Translations under genes and position numbers: made by a program
Part shown: in pieces, positions 36,815 through 46,223 of the stretch
Layout: each line of letters starts with the position of its first letter
Numbering within the stretch: position 1 is the stretch's first letter
Notes under the pieces: generated by a model
Told to the model about the DNA's origin: nothing
The model's input: only the letters and a program-made list of their open reading frames with translations
Database searches by the model: none
Source of the DNA: Carbonactinospora thermoautotrophica
Lineage (GTDB): Bacteria > Actinomycetota > Actinomycetes > Streptomycetales > Carbonactinosporaceae
Assembly: GCF_001543895.1 (NCBI RefSeq)
Contig: NZ_JYIJ01000013.1
Span: 186,001-250,000, forward strand
Reading direction: 5' to 3'
DNA length: 64,000 nt

Positions 36815-38458
36815 TCAGCCGGCGATCCCGAGCAGCGTCCCCAGGTGACGCGGCGGCGGCGAGCCGTGCGCCAGCAGCTCGTCGTGCAGCTCACGGTCGG
36901 TCACCCCCGGGCGGGCCGCGGCCAGCGCCCGCAGCGCGTCGGTCAGCTCCGCGTACCCCACGTAGTACGTCGGCAGCTGCGCCGAGGTGAGCAGGGCACG
37001 GCGCCACTTGCCGACCGCCTCGCCCTCCTCCTGGAAGCCCTGCTCGGTCATCAGCCGCAGCGCCTCGGCCTCGGTCATGCCGTGCGCGTGAACCCGGATG
37101 TCAAGGATCGCGTTGATGACCGTGCGCAGCTGCATCTTCAGCTGCTGCATGCACAGCGCCTCCCCGCCGTACCCGGACCGGGCCATCAACTCCTCGGCGT
37201 AGACAGCCCAGCCCTCGACGAAAGGCCCGCTCCAGAACGCCGCCCGCACCCGGGTCGGCGCGTCGAACCGGCGCGCGTGGGCGAGCTGAAGCATGTGGCC
37301 GGGCATGGCCTCGTGGACGATCAGGTTGCGCACCAGGTGCGCGTTGTACTCCCGGTAGAACGACTCCACCCGCTCCGGCGGCCAGTCGTCCGGGGTCGGC
37401 GACACTGCGACGAACGTCGGCAGCGGGTCGGGCTCCAGCGGCCCAGGCGGGTCACAGTAGGCGACCGCCACGCCGCGCAGGAACTCCGGCATCACGATGA
37501 CCTCGGTCGGGTCGTCGTAGACCGTGACCAGCGCGGCGGCCCGCACGAATTCCGTGGTCTCCGCCAGCGCCGCCCGGCACAGGTCGACGATCGTGTCGTC
37601 GTCCGGCCGGTCCTCGGCCAGCCGGTCCAGCACGCGGCGCACCAGCCCCGGCGTGTCCGGCCGCTCCCCACTGAGCCGGGCCGCGGCCTCGACGATCTCC
37701 GCCGAGACCCGCGCCAGGTCGGCCTCAGCCCGGGCGAGCAGCCCATCGGGATCGCTCTCGGTGTCCAGCGCGTAGGCGAGCTTGCGGGCGTACCGCTCCG
37801 GGCCGAGCCGCGGGTCGCGCGTGGCGGTCGCCAGGCGCTCTTTCAGCCACGCCTGGTGCTCGGCGATCGCCTCCAACGCGGCCGGCCGGACCGCCTCGAT
37901 CTCACCGCGCAGCGCGGGCTCGGCCGCCAGCGCCCGGTCGATCTCAGCCTGGATGAGCCGGGCCGTCCCGGTGAACTGGCCGATGGCGGTCTCCACGTGC
38001 ACGCGCGGCATGTCCCGCAGCGACGCCCGGGCGACCGCCAGCGCCTCGGGCACCGCCGCGAGCCGGCCCGCCACGCTGCGCAGCCGGTCGCCCAGCGGGG
38101 CGAAGTCCCGGACAAGCAGCAGGTAGATCGCCTCCCCGGGGTTGGCGACCAGCGGGTTCCACTCGTGCTCGCGCAGCTCCTCCAGGTGGTATAGGGCCTC
38201 AGACAGCTTGGTCCGCAGGATTTGCGCGTCCACCCGGTTGGCCGTCGTCAGCTCGGCCGGATCCAGCTCGTCCAGCCGCCGCAGCCAGCCCGAGAGCGCC
38301 CGCCGCCGCTCCTCCAGCGCCTCCGGGCGCCGGTCCGAGAGCCGGTCGTCGAACCGGTGGTCGCCGAGCATCGTGGCGGTCTCCGGCTGGTGGGCCAACA
38401 CGTCGTCGAGCACGGCCTCCGCCAAGGCCGCGAAGCGCGCGTCCGGAGAATCGATCAC
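36815..38458 (-). CDS. DUF885 family metallopeptidase-like protein
   Basis: 547 residues from the GTG at 38458, the usual family length. VHEAMPGHMLQLAHARR near residue 380 is the HExxxGH motif expected to bind a metal. Other DUF885 features are LGDHRFDDRLSDR near the start and SGPFVEGWAVYAEELM after the motif. No signal peptide, so probably cytoplasmic. Peptidase activity is assumed from the motif; the family is poorly characterised. Downstream of mazG by 165 bp and upstream of the P450 tandem. Confidence 0.85.
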   Translation of the reverse strand: MIDSPDARFAALAEAVLDDVLAHQPETATMLGDHRFDDRLSDRRPEALEERRRALSGWLRRLDELDPAELTTANRVDAQILRTKLSEALYHLEELREHEWNPLVANPGEAIYLLLVRDFAPLGDRLRSVAGRLAAVPEALAVARASLRDMPRVHVETAIGQFTGTARLIQAEIDRALAAEPALRGEIEAVRPAALEAIAEHQAWLKERLATATRDPRLGPERYARKLAYALDTESDPDGLLARAEADLARVSAEIVEAAARLSGERPDTPGLVRRVLDRLAEDRPDDDTIVDLCRAALAETTEFVRAAALVTVYDDPTEVIVMPEFLRGVAVAYCDPPGPLEPDPLPTFVAVSPTPDDWPPERVESFYREYNAHLVRNLIVHEAMPGHMLQLAHARRFDAPTRVRAAFWSGPFVEGWAVYAEELMARSGYGGEALCMQQLKMQLRTVINAILDIRVHAHGMTEAEALRLMTEQGFQEEGEAVGKWRRALLTSAQLPTYYVGYAELTDALRALAAARPGVTDRELHDELLAHGSPPPRHLGTLLGIAG

Positions 38459-38622
38459 ATCCGCTGACGTTACCCGGCGCCCACCGGGTCCACCAGGAAT
38501 GCCACGGATCGAACCATGGCGTGTTCCTCGCCGGCTACCGCGAAAACCTCCCGCCGGCCCGGACGCACACGCAGAAGCGCGAACCCGTCGCCGAGCGGCG
38601 CAGAAGTCACGCTGTTCGCGGC

Positions 38623-39654
38623 TCACGGTGGAGAAGCGGCCGCCTGCTCCGCCTCGATCACGCGCGCCCGGTAGCGGCGGGCCGCGGCGCGCAGCGCGGC
38701 CTCCGGGTCGATGCCGTGCCGACGGGCCAGCGCGACCACGGCGAGCAGCAGGTCACCCAGGGACTCGTCGGTGACCTCGGCCGGGACGGCGACCTCGCCG
38801 GGGGTCTCCACGGCCAAGCCGGCCTTCTCGACCCGCTGCATCAGCTTGCTGGCCAGCGACAGGGCGGGCTGAGCGAGCGGCACGCCCTCGACGACCGAGG
38901 CGCGCTGCTTCTCGGCGGCCTTCAGCTTCTCCCAGTTGGCCTCGACGTGCTCGGCGGTCGGCGCGTGCACGTCGCCGAACACGTGCGGGTGCCGGCGGAT
39001 CAGCTTCTCGACGATCCCGGCGGCCACGTCGTCGATCGACCACGGCTCATCCGGGTGCTCCTCGGCGATCCGGGAGTGGAAGACGACCTGCAGCAGCACG
39101 TCGCCCAGCTCCTCGCGCAGCGCGTCGCGGTCACCTGACTCGATGACCTCGACCAGCTCGTACGCCTCCTCCAGCAGGTACTTGACCAAGGAGGCGTGCG
39201 TCTGCTCGGCGTCCCAGGGGCAGCCGCCGGGCGAGCGCAGCCGATCCATGACCGCGACCAGGTCCAGCACACGGGCGCCCGGCAGGTCGTACGAGCCGTG
39301 CAGCACCTCGATCTCGGGCACCGGCTCGCCGCGCGCCGCCCGCCGGGCGACCTCGGCGGCGAGCGCCTCGCCCAGCCCGGGGTCGCCGTCGGTGCCGGCC
39401 AACCACACCACGGGCGCGTCGCTGCGCGCGGCCAGGTCCAGCAGCCCGGCCGCGCGTTCCCCGGGTGTGGCCGCGGGCAGCACCTCGACCGTCACCCCGG
39501 CGGCTTCCACGGGCCGGCGCTGCGGGTGCTCCGGGTCACCCGCGAGCACCCGCCCGGCGGTGCGCAGGGCCTCCCAGGCGGGCCAGCTCAGCACGCCCGG
39601 GGGCACCCGATGGGTGGTGGAGAGCAGGACGAGTCGGCTGGTCACCGGGCTCAC
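38623..39654 (-). CDS. mazG: Nucleoside triphosphate pyrophosphohydrolase MazG with N-terminal extension
   Basis: 343 residues, GTG start overlapping the stop of the SurA-like gene (GTGA). Residues about 1-105 form a SAM-methylase-like (YabN-type) N-terminal part. The MazG domain starts at VLDLVAVMDRLRSPGGCPWD, and EEAYELVEVIE and REELGDVLLQVVFHSRIAEE carry the acidic metal-binding ExxE/ExxD sets. It hydrolyses NTPs to NMP and PPi, cleaning the pool of damaged nucleotides. The mfd-surA-mazG order is typical of actinobacteria. Confidence 0.9.
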   Translation of the reverse strand: MSPVTSRLVLLSTTHRVPPGVLSWPAWEALRTAGRVLAGDPEHPQRRPVEAAGVTVEVLPAATPGERAAGLLDLAARSDAPVVWLAGTDGDPGLGEALAAEVARRAARGEPVPEIEVLHGSYDLPGARVLDLVAVMDRLRSPGGCPWDAEQTHASLVKYLLEEAYELVEVIESGDRDALREELGDVLLQVVFHSRIAEEHPDEPWSIDDVAAGIVEKLIRRHPHVFGDVHAPTAEHVEANWEKLKAAEKQRASVVEGVPLAQPALSLASKLMQRVEKAGLAVETPGEVAVPAEVTDESLGDLLLAVVALARRHGIDPEAALRAAARRYRARVIEAEQAAASPP

Positions 39655-40313
39655 GGCTGGCCGGGCACGGCGCCCCCGAGCCCGCCCTGGTCCGGCGTCA
39701 GGTAGTCCTCGACCGCGTCGACGAGCGACAGCTCGCGGGCGTCGAACTCGCCGTACCGGGGGCTCACCTCGATGTCGAGCCGCTGCGCGGTCTGCTGGAG
39801 CAGGCTGCGCACCTTGGGCGCGACGCCGCCCTGCTGCTGAGCCAGCGCGGCCTCCGCGCCGCCGTACCGCTTGTTGAGCTTCTGCAACAGCAGCGTGTCG
39901 GCGATGATCCGGTCGGCCTGGGCGGCGGGGACGAACGAGGCGGCCAGCTCGCGCTTGAGCCCCTCCGGCCCGGCCTGCTGCTGGAACTGCCCGCGCAGCC
40001 GGTCCACCTCGCCCTTGGACACGGTGACGTGCAGCTCCTCGGCGGTCGCGCGGATCACCCGGGAGGTCAGGATGTTGTTGAGCACGTGCTTGGTGGCGTC
40101 GACCGGCGAGGCGGGCGGCACGCCCAGCTCCTCCCGCTCCGCGAGCACCTGCCGGACCTCGGACTCCACCTGCGCGACCGGAATGCGCTCCTGCCCCACG
40201 ATCGCCGCGGCGCCCGCCTGCCCCGGCCCGCACCCGGACACCCCGAGCACGGCGACGAGCAGCCCGATCTGCAACGCGGCACCGGTCAGCCGGCCCCCCT
40301 TGATCTTGAGCAC
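39651..40313 (-). CDS. SurA N-domain lipoprotein chaperone
   Basis: 220 residues from the GTG at 40313, 2 nt after the mfd stop. A basic start, a hydrophobic segment (ALQIGLLVAVLG) and the lipobox VSGC indicate a lipoprotein. IVGQERIPVAQVESEVRQVL and LNNILTSRVIRATAEELHVT match the SurA N-terminal chaperone domain. There is no rotamase (PpiC) domain. Expected to sit on the outer face of the membrane and assist folding of secreted proteins. Part of the mfd-surA-mazG operon. Confidence 0.85.
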   Translation of the reverse strand: MLKIKGGRLTGAALQIGLLVAVLGVSGCGPGQAGAAAIVGQERIPVAQVESEVRQVLAEREELGVPPASPVDATKHVLNNILTSRVIRATAEELHVTVSKGEVDRLRGQFQQQAGPEGLKRELAASFVPAAQADRIIADTLLLQKLNKRYGGAEAALAQQQGGVAPKVRSLLQQTAQRLDIEVSPRYGEFDARELSLVDAVEDYLTPDQGGLGGAVPGQP

Positions 40314-40315
40314 CC

Positions 40316-43300
40316 TTACGCGTCCTTCCGTTCCATGGCCCGTTCGAGCAACACAGCGTCGACGAGGTCGCGACACCAGCGCAACAGCTCGAGGTCCTTG
40401 AGCGGCTGCCCGCCGATCCGGGCGGTCATGGGCCTCGGCACCAGGATGGTACGGACCGATCCCTTCACGATGCTGCGCGGGTACAACCGCTGGAGCCGCA
40501 ACTGCTGCGACTCCCGCAGCTCCACGGGCGCGAACCGGACGTGGTTGCCCTGCACGGTGACGTCGGTGACGCCCGCCCGGCGGCACAGCGCCTTGAAGCA
40601 GGCCACCTCGAGCAGGTTCTCCACCGGCTCGGGCAGCCGGCCGTACCGGTCGAGCAACTCCTCCCGCACCGCCAGCACCTCCTCCTCGGTCGCGGCCGAG
40701 GCGATCCGCCGGTACGCCTCCAGCCGCAGCCGGTCGCCGGGCACGTAGTCGTGCGGGATGTGGGCGTTGACCGGCAGCTCGACCTTGACCTCGGGCACCT
40801 GCTCCGGCTGGTCCTCGCGGAACTCCCTGACCGCCTCGCCGACCATTCGCACGTACAGGTCGAAGCCGATGCTCGCGATGTGGCCGGACTGCTCGCCGCC
40901 GAGCAGGTTGCCCGCGCCGCGGATCTCCAGGTCCTTCATGGCCACGTACATGCCGGCGCCCAGGTCGCTGTGCTGCGCGATCGTGGCGAGCCGCTCGTGC
41001 GCGTTCTCGGTCAGCGGCTTGTCCGCCGGGTAGGTGAAGTACGCGTACGCGCGCTCGCGGCTGCGCCCGACCCGGCCCCGCAGCTGGTGCAGCTGGGCCA
41101 GCCCGAAGCTGTCGGCCCGCTCGACGATCAGCGTGTTGGCGTTGGCGATGTCGATGCCGCTCTCGATGATCGTCGTGCAGACGAGCACGTCGTACCGCTT
41201 CTCCCAGAAGTCGACGATCAACCGTTCGAGGGTGTGCTCGTTCATCTGGCCGTGCGCGACCGCGACCCGCGCCTCCGGCACCATCGCCCGCACCCGGGCG
41301 GCGGCGTCGTCGATGGTCTCCACCCGGTTGTGGATGTAGAAGACCTGGCCCTCGCGCAGCAGCTCGCGGCGGATCGCGGCGGCGATCTGCTTCTCGTCGT
41401 ACGGGCCGACGAACGTGAGCACCGGGTGCCGCTCCTCCGGCGGCGTGGTGATCGTCGACATCTCCCGGATCCCGGAGATCGCCATCTCCAGGGTCCGCGG
41501 GATCGGCGTGGCCGACATGGTGAGCACGTCGACCGCGGTGCGCATGTGCTTGAGGTACTCCTTGTGCTCGACCCCGAACCGCTGCTCCTCGTCGACGATC
41601 ACCAGGCCCAGGTCCTTGAACCGGGTCTCCGGTGACAGCAGCCGGTGCGTGCCGATCACCACGTCCACCGTGCCGTCGGCCAACCCGCGCAGGACCTCCT
41701 CGGCCTCCTTGTCGGTCTGGAACCGCGACAGCGCCTTCACCGTGACCGGGAAGTTCGCGTACCGCTCCGAGAACGTGTTGTAGTGCTGCTGCACCAGCAG
41801 GGTGGTCGGCACCAGGACCGCGACCTGCTTGCCGTCCTGCACCGCCTTGAACGCCGCGCGCACCGCGATCTCGGTCTTGCCGTACCCGACGTCGCCGCAG
41901 ATCAGCCGGTCCATCGGGACCGCCTTCTCCATGTCGGCCTTGACCTCCTGGATGCAGGCCAGCTGGTCGGGCGTCTCGGGGTAGGGGAAGGCGTCCTCCA
42001 GCTCGCGCTGCCAGGGGGTGTCGGGGGAGAACGCGTGCCCGGGCGAGGCCATCCGCGCGGAGTACAGCCGGATCAGCTCGCCGGCGATCTGGCGTATCGC
42101 CTTGCGGGCCCGGCCCTTGGCCTTCTGCCAGTCCGCGCCGCCCAACCGGTGCAGGGTCGGGGTCTCCCCGCCCACGTACTTGGTCACCTGGTCGAGCTGG
42201 TCGGTCGGCACGTACAGCCGGTCGCCGGGCTGGCCCCGCTTGCTCGGCGCGTACTCGATCACCAGGTACTCGCGGGTCGCGCCCTGCACGGTGCGCTGCG
42301 TCATCTCGACGTACCGGCCGATGCCGTGCTGCTCGTGCACCACGTAGTCGCCCGGCCGAAGCTGCAACGGGTCCACCTGCTGGCGGCGCTTGCTCGGCAT
42401 GCGCCGCATGTCCCGGGTGGACGACTTCTGCCCCGCCAGGTCGGTCTCGGTGAGCACCGCCAGCCGCAGCGGCTGGACCACGAACCCGTGCCGGATCGTG
42501 CCCGTGGTGACGTGCACGACGGACGCCTCGGGCGCGGTGTCCAGCGTGGGATCCAACCGGGCCGGGAAACCCTCCCCGCGCAGCACCTCGACGATGCGCT
42601 CAGCCGGGCCGCGGCCCTCGGTGACCAGCACGACCCGCCAGCCGTCGCCCACCCACGCCTTGACGTCGGCGAGCGCCCGGGCGGTGTCACCCCGGTACGT
42701 GTCGACCGCCCGCGCCTCGATGGTGAGGCGGTCGGGGTCGTGCCCCTGGCCGTCGAACGCGGCGAGCTCGGTGTCGGCGGTGAACGGGGTGAGCGACCAC
42801 CACGGCAAGCCCAGCTCGCGGGCGTGCTGGCGCACCTCGGCCAGCGTGCGCAGCGACGCGGCGCCCAGATCGAGCGGGGCTCGGCCCCCGCTGCCCCCGC
42901 GCTCCCCCGCGCTCGGCTCTCCCGCCTCACCGGTGGCGGCCGCCGCCCAGGACGCCTCCAGGAACTCCTGGCTGGTCCGCACCAGGTCCGCTGCCCGGGC
43001 ACGGACGCGTTCGGGGTCGCACACCAGCAGGTGCGCGCCACCGGGGAGCACGTCGAGCAACAGCTCCATCTCCTCGGCGAGCACCGGGGCGAGGGCCTCC
43101 ATGCCCTCGACCGCCACCCCCTCGGCCAGCTGCTCCAGGATGTCGGCGATACCCGGGTGCTCGCCGGCCAGCCGCCGCGCCCGCTCGCGCACCTCGGGCG
43201 TGAGCAGCAGCTCGCGGCACGGCGGCGCCCACAGCGCCGAGGCCTTCTCCAGCGACCGCTGGTCGGCGACCTTGAAGTACCGGATCTCCTCGACCGTGTC

Positions 43301-43909
43301 GCCCCAGAACTCCAGCCGCAGCGGATGCTCCTCGGTGGGCGGGAACACGTCGAGGATTCCCCCGCGCACCGCGTACTCGCCGCGCTTCTCCACCAGGTCG
43401 GTGCGGGTGTAGGCGGCCGCCTCCAACCGGCGGACCAGCTCCTCCAGCCCGATCTCGTCCCCGGACTCGACGTGCACCGGCTCGAGATCGCCCAACCCCT
43501 TGACCTGCGGCTGGAGCACGCTGCGCACCGGCGCGACGACCACCTTGAGCGGGCCGTCGTCCTCCGGGTGCGCCAACCGGCGCAGCACCGCGAGCCGCCG
43601 GCCGACGGTGTCCGAGCGGGGGGAGATCCGCTCGTGCGGCAGCGTCTCCCAGGCCGGGAACTCCGCGACCTGCTCGGGCGGCAGCAGGCTGCGCAGCGCG
43701 GCGGCCAGGTCCTCGGTCTCCCGGTCGGTGGCGGTGACCGCGAGCACCGGGCGGTCCGCCTTCACCGCGAGGGCGGCGATCACGAACGGCCGCAACCCGG
43801 GCGGGGCCGCCAGGTCCAGGTCACGCAGCACGCCGGTGCGGGCCGTGGCCACGGCCTCGGCGAGCGCGGGGTGGGTGGAGACCAGATCGAGCAAGCCGGC
43901 GAGGGTCAT
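40316..43909 (-). CDS. mfd: Transcription-repair coupling factor
   Basis: 1197 residues from the ATG at 43909. The UvrB-like N-terminal region runs to about 350. The RNA-polymerase interaction domain (CarD-like) is at LQLRPGDYVVHEQHGIGRYV (about 520). The motor has ICGDVGYGKTEIAVRAAFKA (Walker A, about 670), LVIVDEEQRFGVEHKEYL (DEEQ box) and LTMSATPIPRTLEMA, plus the TRG motif region QLHQLRGRVGRSRERAY. It ends with the regulatory D7 domain. It removes stalled RNA polymerase and recruits UvrA. Length and domains are complete. A Ser/Gly-rich stretch near residue 325 is a lineage-specific insert. Confidence 0.97.
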   Translation of the reverse strand: MTLAGLLDLVSTHPALAEAVATARTGVLRDLDLAAPPGLRPFVIAALAVKADRPVLAVTATDRETEDLAAALRSLLPPEQVAEFPAWETLPHERISPRSDTVGRRLAVLRRLAHPEDDGPLKVVVAPVRSVLQPQVKGLGDLEPVHVESGDEIGLEELVRRLEAAAYTRTDLVEKRGEYAVRGGILDVFPPTEEHPLRLEFWGDTVEEIRYFKVADQRSLEKASALWAPPCRELLLTPEVRERARRLAGEHPGIADILEQLAEGVAVEGMEALAPVLAEEMELLLDVLPGGAHLLVCDPERVRARAADLVRTSQEFLEASWAAAATGEAGEPSAGERGGSGGRAPLDLGAASLRTLAEVRQHARELGLPWWSLTPFTADTELAAFDGQGHDPDRLTIEARAVDTYRGDTARALADVKAWVGDGWRVVLVTEGRGPAERIVEVLRGEGFPARLDPTLDTAPEASVVHVTTGTIRHGFVVQPLRLAVLTETDLAGQKSSTRDMRRMPSKRRQQVDPLQLRPGDYVVHEQHGIGRYVEMTQRTVQGATREYLVIEYAPSKRGQPGDRLYVPTDQLDQVTKYVGGETPTLHRLGGADWQKAKGRARKAIRQIAGELIRLYSARMASPGHAFSPDTPWQRELEDAFPYPETPDQLACIQEVKADMEKAVPMDRLICGDVGYGKTEIAVRAAFKAVQDGKQVAVLVPTTLLVQQHYNTFSERYANFPVTVKALSRFQTDKEAEEVLRGLADGTVDVVIGTHRLLSPETRFKDLGLVIVDEEQRFGVEHKEYLKHMRTAVDVLTMSATPIPRTLEMAISGIREMSTITTPPEERHPVLTFVGPYDEKQIAAAIRRELLREGQVFYIHNRVETIDDAAARVRAMVPEARVAVAHGQMNEHTLERLIVDFWEKRYDVLVCTTIIESGIDIANANTLIVERADSFGLAQLHQLRGRVGRSRERAYAYFTYPADKPLTENAHERLATIAQHSDLGAGMYVAMKDLEIRGAGNLLGGEQSGHIASIGFDLYVRMVGEAVREFREDQPEQVPEVKVELPVNAHIPHDYVPGDRLRLEAYRRIASAATEEEVLAVREELLDRYGRLPEPVENLLEVACFKALCRRAGVTDVTVQGNHVRFAPVELRESQQLRLQRLYPRSIVKGSVRTILVPRPMTARIGGQPLKDLELLRWCRDLVDAVLLERAMERKDA

Positions 43910-44225
43910 GGGCTTCTCTCGGGTCCGAGCGGACAGGGCAACACGACAACCCCGATCCAGGGCTTGCCGGGGATCGGGGTGACTCGACCAGAGTACGCCC
44001 TGATCGTGAGGTTTTCCGCACCGGCGGGTTCCGCAGTCCGGTCGACACCCGCCCGACCTCCCCGGTCCGCGACCTCCGGAGCGCGGTACCGCGGGTTCGC
44101 CCCGGCCCCGAGCAGGCGGTCGTCGCAAGCCGCGCGGGGCTGTTCCCCGGCATGATCGGATGCGCTAAGGTCGGCGCTGTCCGTGGGAGTTTCGGGGAAC
44201 CCGCGTCACGCGCTCGGAGGGGCTG
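43910..44225. other. Divergent promoter region between mfd and the ESX-like operon
   Basis: About 315 bp separating mfd from the plus-strand WXG-like gene. It contains an inverted repeat (ACCCCGATCC at 43949-43958 and its complement at 43971-43980) close to the mfd start. No gene is supported. Confidence 0.5.
43949..43980. promoter_or_regulatory. Inverted repeat upstream of mfd
   Basis: ACCCCGATCC-12-GGATCGGGGT, 40 bp before the mfd start. May act as an operator or a leader hairpin in the mfd mRNA. Structure seen; role inferred. Confidence 0.4.
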
Positions 44226-44555
44226 ATGGCCACGGGGGTGGGGGATTTCTTCCACGTACGGCCCGACCAGTTGAAGCAGACCGGCGACCACCTGCGCGCC
44301 GTCGCCGAACAACTCACCAAGGCGCTCAACGACGCCATGACCGCCGTCGCGTCGTTGGAGGGCGCGAACCGCGGCTGGGCGACCAGCACGGCGTTCGCCG
44401 AGTGCGCGCAGGCCTGGGAGGAACACCTGCGGCGGCTCGGGGAGACGGTCGAGGGGGCCGCGGACCGGCTGGGCCAGAACGCGAGCAAGTACCTGGCCGT
44501 CGACGACCTCGTCGCGATGGCCTTCCAGCGGCTGCTGCGCGAGTTCGGGAGCTGA
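44226..44555 (+). CDS. WXG100-like small helical protein
   Basis: 109 residues. Two long helices around a turn (HLRAVAEQLTKALNDAMTAV; ANRGWATSTAFAECAQAWEE), with Trp-Ala-Thr where WXG proteins have Trp-x-Gly. Size and helix-turn-helix layout match ESX/type VII secretion substrates. It stands 3 bp before a DUF1023 hydrolase gene that carries its own WXG-like head, a pairing seen among type VII effectors and partners. No secretion machinery gene is in the window. A chaperone or heterodimer partner role is inferred. Confidence 0.7.
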   Translation: MATGVGDFFHVRPDQLKQTGDHLRAVAEQLTKALNDAMTAVASLEGANRGWATSTAFAECAQAWEEHLRRLGETVEGAADRLGQNASKYLAVDDLVAMAFQRLLREFGS

Positions 44556-44558
44556 GCC

Positions 44559-46223
44559 ATGGTGTCCCTCCCGGAGCTGCGGGACGCCCAGCCCGAGGCG
44601 TTCTCCGCCGCCGCTGATGCCTGGCGCGCCCTCGCCGAGCAGGCGCGCGCCCGTTCTGACGAGCTCGGGAAGCACTCCCGGTCGCTGTCCGGCGCCTGGG
44701 AGGGACCCGCGCACCGGGCCGCGACCGCCCAACTGGACCGCGTCGGCGGCGACCTGCGGGCCGGGGCCGACCGCATGTTGGAGGCCGCACGGATCCTCGC
44801 CGATCACGCGGCGCGTGTCGCCGAAGCCAAGAGCATGCTCCAGCGGGCTCTCCAGGCCGCCGCGGGCACCCCCCTGCGGATCGGCGACGACGGCTCGGTG
44901 AGCTGGCCGCCGATGCCCGCGACCGGCAGCCCGGCCGACCTCCAAGCCCGCGCCGAGGAGATCGCCCGCGGCATCCAGGCCGCGCTCCAGCTCGCCAACG
45001 CCGCCGACCAGGAGGCCAGCGCGCGGCTCGCCGCCCTGGTACCGGCTGCCTCGGCCCTGCTCGCCGGACCCGGCGGGCTGGTCCCGCCTGACCAGATCCC
45101 GCCGAAGGGCACCGACCCCAAGAAGGTCAAGCAGTGGTGGGACTCGCTCACGCCCGAGCAGCAGCGGTACGTGATCGACCACTACCCCGGGCTGATCGGC
45201 AACCTCGACGGCATCCCCTGCGTGGTGCGCGATGAGGCCAACCGCGCCGTGCTCGCCCGCGAGAAGCAGCGCATCGAGGACCGCATCCGCCACCTGCAGG
45301 CCAAAGGCGACCGGTCCGACGCCGAGAACAGGGAGTTGGCGGACCTGAAGGACAAGCTCAACGGCATCAACGCGATCGAGAAACGGCTCCAGGCGATCGG
45401 GCCGGGAAAGAAGCCAGCCTTCCTGCTCGGCTTCGACACCCAGGGCCGCGGCCACGCCATCGTCGCGGTCGGCAACCCGGACGAAGCCGACAACGTCGTG
45501 ACCTCCGTCCCGGGCACCGGCTCCCGGCTCGGCACCATCAGTGGCGACCTGCACCGCGCCGACATGTTGGTGAAAAGCGCGGAAAAGGCTGCCCATACGG
45601 AAAAGACCGCGGCCATCGCCTGGTTCGGGTACGACGCCCCGCAGGAGGTCTTCGAACCGGGGCTCAAGTGGCCGCCGGTGTACAACGGCGACGCGACCGA
45701 CCAGAAGTACGCGCTGAACGCCCGCGACGCCCTGGACCGGTTCCAGGACGGGCTGCGCGTCACCCACGAGGGACCGCGCTCGCACAACACGGTGATCGGC
45801 CACAGCTACGGCTCCACGGTGGTCGGCTTCACCGCCCGGGACAAGGGCCTGGACGCCGACGACGTCATCTTCCTGGGCAGCCCCGGAGTCGGCGTGGACC
45901 ACGCGCGCGACCTCGGCATCGACCCCGATCACGTGTGGTCGAGCACCGCGAAGAACGACCCCATCCAGTACAGTCCCTCGCTCGACCCGCGCGACATCGG
46001 CGACGGCCAGGACGACCTCATTCACGGCGCCAACCCCAGCAAGCCGGAGTTCGGCGGCCGGGTGTTCGAGTCCGCGCCCGGCGACCCGATCGTGCGCTGG
46101 GAAGAGAACGACTGGGGCGTTCCGGTGCCCCAGTTCTCCGCCAAGGCGCACTCTCAGTACTGGGACCCGTACTCCCCGTCGCTGCAGAAGATGGGTGAGA
46201 TCATCGCGGGGACGGCGCAGTGA
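44559..46223 (+). CDS. DUF1023 alpha/beta hydrolase with N-terminal WXG-like domain
   Basis: 554 residues. Residues 1-100 are helical, with LSGAWEGPAHRAATAQL giving a true W-x-G turn. A long helical spacer follows. The DUF1023 hydrolase domain begins near 225 (IDHYPGLIGNLDGIP). VIGHSYGSTVVG holds the nucleophile Ser (about 416), VFLGSPGV-type strands follow, and PQFSAKAHSQYW supplies the late His. No signal peptide, so export through an ESX system is plausible. Substrate unknown. Its stop overlaps the first of three tandem lipoprotein genes (ATGATG), so they are coupled. Confidence 0.82.
   Translation: MVSLPELRDAQPEAFSAAADAWRALAEQARARSDELGKHSRSLSGAWEGPAHRAATAQLDRVGGDLRAGADRMLEAARILADHAARVAEAKSMLQRALQAAAGTPLRIGDDGSVSWPPMPATGSPADLQARAEEIARGIQAALQLANAADQEASARLAALVPAASALLAGPGGLVPPDQIPPKGTDPKKVKQWWDSLTPEQQRYVIDHYPGLIGNLDGIPCVVRDEANRAVLAREKQRIEDRIRHLQAKGDRSDAENRELADLKDKLNGINAIEKRLQAIGPGKKPAFLLGFDTQGRGHAIVAVGNPDEADNVVTSVPGTGSRLGTISGDLHRADMLVKSAEKAAHTEKTAAIAWFGYDAPQEVFEPGLKWPPVYNGDATDQKYALNARDALDRFQDGLRVTHEGPRSHNTVIGHSYGSTVVGFTARDKGLDADDVIFLGSPGVGVDHARDLGIDPDHVWSSTAKNDPIQYSPSLDPRDIGDGQDDLIHGANPSKPEFGGRVFESAPGDPIVRWEENDWGVPVPQFSAKAHSQYWDPYSPSLQKMGEIIAGTAQ

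Noticed and set aside
41645..44155. 836-codon plus-strand frame
   Set aside because: Antisense shadow of mfd caused by high GC; no domain recognisable.
43821..46151. 776-codon minus-strand frame
   Set aside because: Antisense to the WXG/DUF1023 genes, which have clear motifs and starts.
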